A stretch of DNA of 64,000 bases from Acidobacteriota bacterium (lineage in GTDB: Bacteria > Acidobacteriota > Blastocatellia > RBC074): NCBI GenBank assembly GCA_018269055.1, contig JAFDVI010000004.1, positions 248,001-312,000 on the forward strand, in the 5' to 3' direction. Positions within the stretch are counted from its first letter, which is position 1. The number at the start of each line of letters is the position of its first letter. Shown here piece by piece: positions 62,860-64,000 of the stretch. The position numbers were made by a program, and so were the translations under genes. The notes below the pieces were generated by a model. That model had not been told where the DNA came from, did not search any database, and was given only the letters and a program-made list of their open reading frames with translations.

Positions 62860-64000
62860 ATGACAGATTTGCAACAAGCGTTTCGGCGGCTGAGAAAAGC
62901 GCCCGGATTCACCACCACCGCAGTGATCACACTCGCCTTGGGGATTGGCACCACGACCGCGATCTTCACTCTTGTTCATCAGGTGATGCTCAAGTCTCTG
63001 CCGGTCACCAAGCCCGAAGAACTCTGGCGCGTGGGCGACAAAGTTCGCTGCTGTAACTGGGGCGGGTACACGCAAGGTGACGATGGCAATTTTTCGCTCT
63101 TCTCTTATGAAGCCTACAAGAATTTCCGCGAAAATACGCCCGAATTCACCGACCTTGCCGCGCTGCAAGCCGGCAATGCGCCGCTCGGCGTGCGCCGCAC
63201 AGGATCGCAAGGCTCTGTTGACACGCGCAATGGCCAATACGTTTCCGGCAATTTCTTCCGCACTCTCGGTATCAATCCCTGGATTGGCCGTTTGATGGGC
63301 GACGCCGACGATCAGCCCGGCGCGCCTCCCGTCGCCGTCATGAGTTATCACGTCTGGAGCGATAAATACGGCTCTGACCCGACGGTCGTGGGCGCTGGGT
63401 ACCAGATTAACGGCCACATCTTTACCGTAATCGGCGTTACGCCGCCCGGCTTCTACGGCGCCAAGCTCTCTGGTGGGGGCATGCCGGACATCTGGATTCC
63501 GGCCAACACCGAACCGCTCCTTGGTGGCGAAGCCCAGCGCCTCAACCGCCCCAACACGAACTGGCTGGACATCATCGGCCGCGTACGCCCCGGCGTGAAT
63601 CCCAAGACGCTCGAAGCCAAACTGCGCGTCGAGTTTCAGAACTGGCTCGCCAGTCACGAACCCGATATGGAGCCTGGTGAAAAGCAGACCTGGCGTCAGC
63701 AAACTTTGAATCTCATTCCCGGCGGCGCAGGCACAGCAGCCCTGCGCGACCAATACGAGGATGGGTTGAAGTTGCTGCTCATTGCCGCTGGCTGTGTGCT
63801 GCTGGTCGCTTGCGGCAATCTCGCCAATCTGATGCTCGCCCGCGGCTTGAAAGAGCGCTCGCAAACCTCTTTACGCATTGCCCTCGGCGCATCGCGCGGT
63901 CGGTTGGTGCGCAAAGCGCTTGTTGAATCCACCTTGCTGGCACTCATCGGCGGCATTCTCGGAATCGGAGTCGCTTACGGAGGCAGCAAACTGATTCTCT
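62860..64000 (+). CDS. ADOP-family FtsX/MacB-like ABC permease, N-terminal part (runs off the window)
   Basis: 380 codons visible from ATG 62860 with AGGGA upstream. It begins MTDLQQAFRRLRKAPGFTTT, going directly into the permease region without the 70-residue cytoplasmic leader found in the 1-1255 protein. The first membrane helix is ITLALGIGTTTAIFTLVHQVML near residue 24-45. The MacB core follows (YVSGNFFRTLGINPWIGRLM, FTVIGVTPPGFYGAKLSGGGMPDIWIP). The second signature LLIAAGCVLLVACGNLANLMLARGL is near residue 305-330, then TSLRIALGASRGRLVRKAL. The paired ATPase and the C-terminal half are not in view. Confidence 0.9.
   Translation, partial: MTDLQQAFRRLRKAPGFTTTAVITLALGIGTTTAIFTLVHQVMLKSLPVTKPEELWRVGDKVRCCNWGGYTQGDDGNFSLFSYEAYKNFRENTPEFTDLAALQAGNAPLGVRRTGSQGSVDTRNGQYVSGNFFRTLGINPWIGRLMGDADDQPGAPPVAVMSYHVWSDKYGSDPTVVGAGYQINGHIFTVIGVTPPGFYGAKLSGGGMPDIWIPANTEPLLGGEAQRLNRPNTNWLDIIGRVRPGVNPKTLEAKLRVEFQNWLASHEPDMEPGEKQTWRQQTLNLIPGGAGTAALRDQYEDGLKLLLIAAGCVLLVACGNLANLMLARGLKERSQTSLRIALGASRGRLVRKALVESTLLALIGGILGIGVAYGGSKLIL

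Overview
The window reads as chromosome of an Acidobacteriota bacterium, most likely of the class Blastocatellia. This rests on family content, not on any database search: FtsX/MacB-type permeases of the ADOP kind at both ends (one behind a PadR regulator), a large Oar-like TonB-dependent receptor with an N-terminal carboxypeptidase-regulatory domain, a DUF1549/DUF1553 plus DUF1501 pair, many secreted proteins with Sec or twin-arginine signals, WD40-like PD40 proteins, and a mreBCD-mrdA-rodA-rng cell-shape cluster. There are no rRNA genes, no CRISPR array and no intact insertion sequence. Two tRNA genes (Phe GAA, Pro CGG) are present.

Layout. 1-2.4 kb: ADOP permease, PadR regulator and an SRAP (YedK/HMCES) protein. 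2.6-9.7 kb: secreted alpha/beta hydrolases, a PD40 protein, GNAT acetyltransferases, a UxuA-like TIM-barrel protein. 9.7-15.2 kb: a gluconate-2-dehydrogenase-like redox operon with a small subunit, two close GMC flavoprotein paralogues separated by two foreign-looking small genes, and a pentahaem cytochrome. 15.2-20.2 kb: tRNA-Phe and housekeeping genes (dusB, HD nucleotidase, tRNA-binding protein, DedA, pta). 20.4-26.0 kb: a PaoABC-like molybdenum aldehyde oxidoreductase in the order FeS, Mo, FAD, followed by small secreted or cysteine-rich proteins. 26.1-26.45 kb: an ArsC/Spx-like gene with an in-frame TGA exactly where the redox cysteine belongs. 26.4-30.6 kb: a small membrane protein and the TonB receptor. 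31-40.5 kb: rng, rodA, mrdA, mreD, mreC and mreB, all on the minus strand. 40.8-48.9 kb: Flp pilin, DUF1549 and DUF1501 proteins, a haemolysin-III protein, a two-repeat secreted protein, a TIM-barrel epimerase. 49-57.9 kb: CPBP protease, glycosyltransferase, prepilin peptidase, three alkaline-phosphatase-superfamily enzymes. 58-64 kb: small membrane or basic proteins, a truncated HsdM methylase, ilvD, tRNA-Pro and a second ADOP permease running off the end.

The most notable find is the candidate selenoprotein at 26108-26452: a full-length 114-codon ArsC/YffB-like frame whose UxxC motif is encoded TGA..TGC, with a hairpin 3' of the TGA that resembles a bacterial SECIS element (bulged base, 5-bp upper stem, GTT apical loop). 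The second is a set of intergenic palindromes, several of which are nested (each arm is itself a hairpin). Related inverted repeats have become protein sequence: they encode the C-termini of the CPBP protease and of PBP2, and a VNPVNPV linker in the prepilin peptidase. The third is the Rne/Rng ribonuclease, whose S1 region is split by a low-complexity insertion of about 465 residues.
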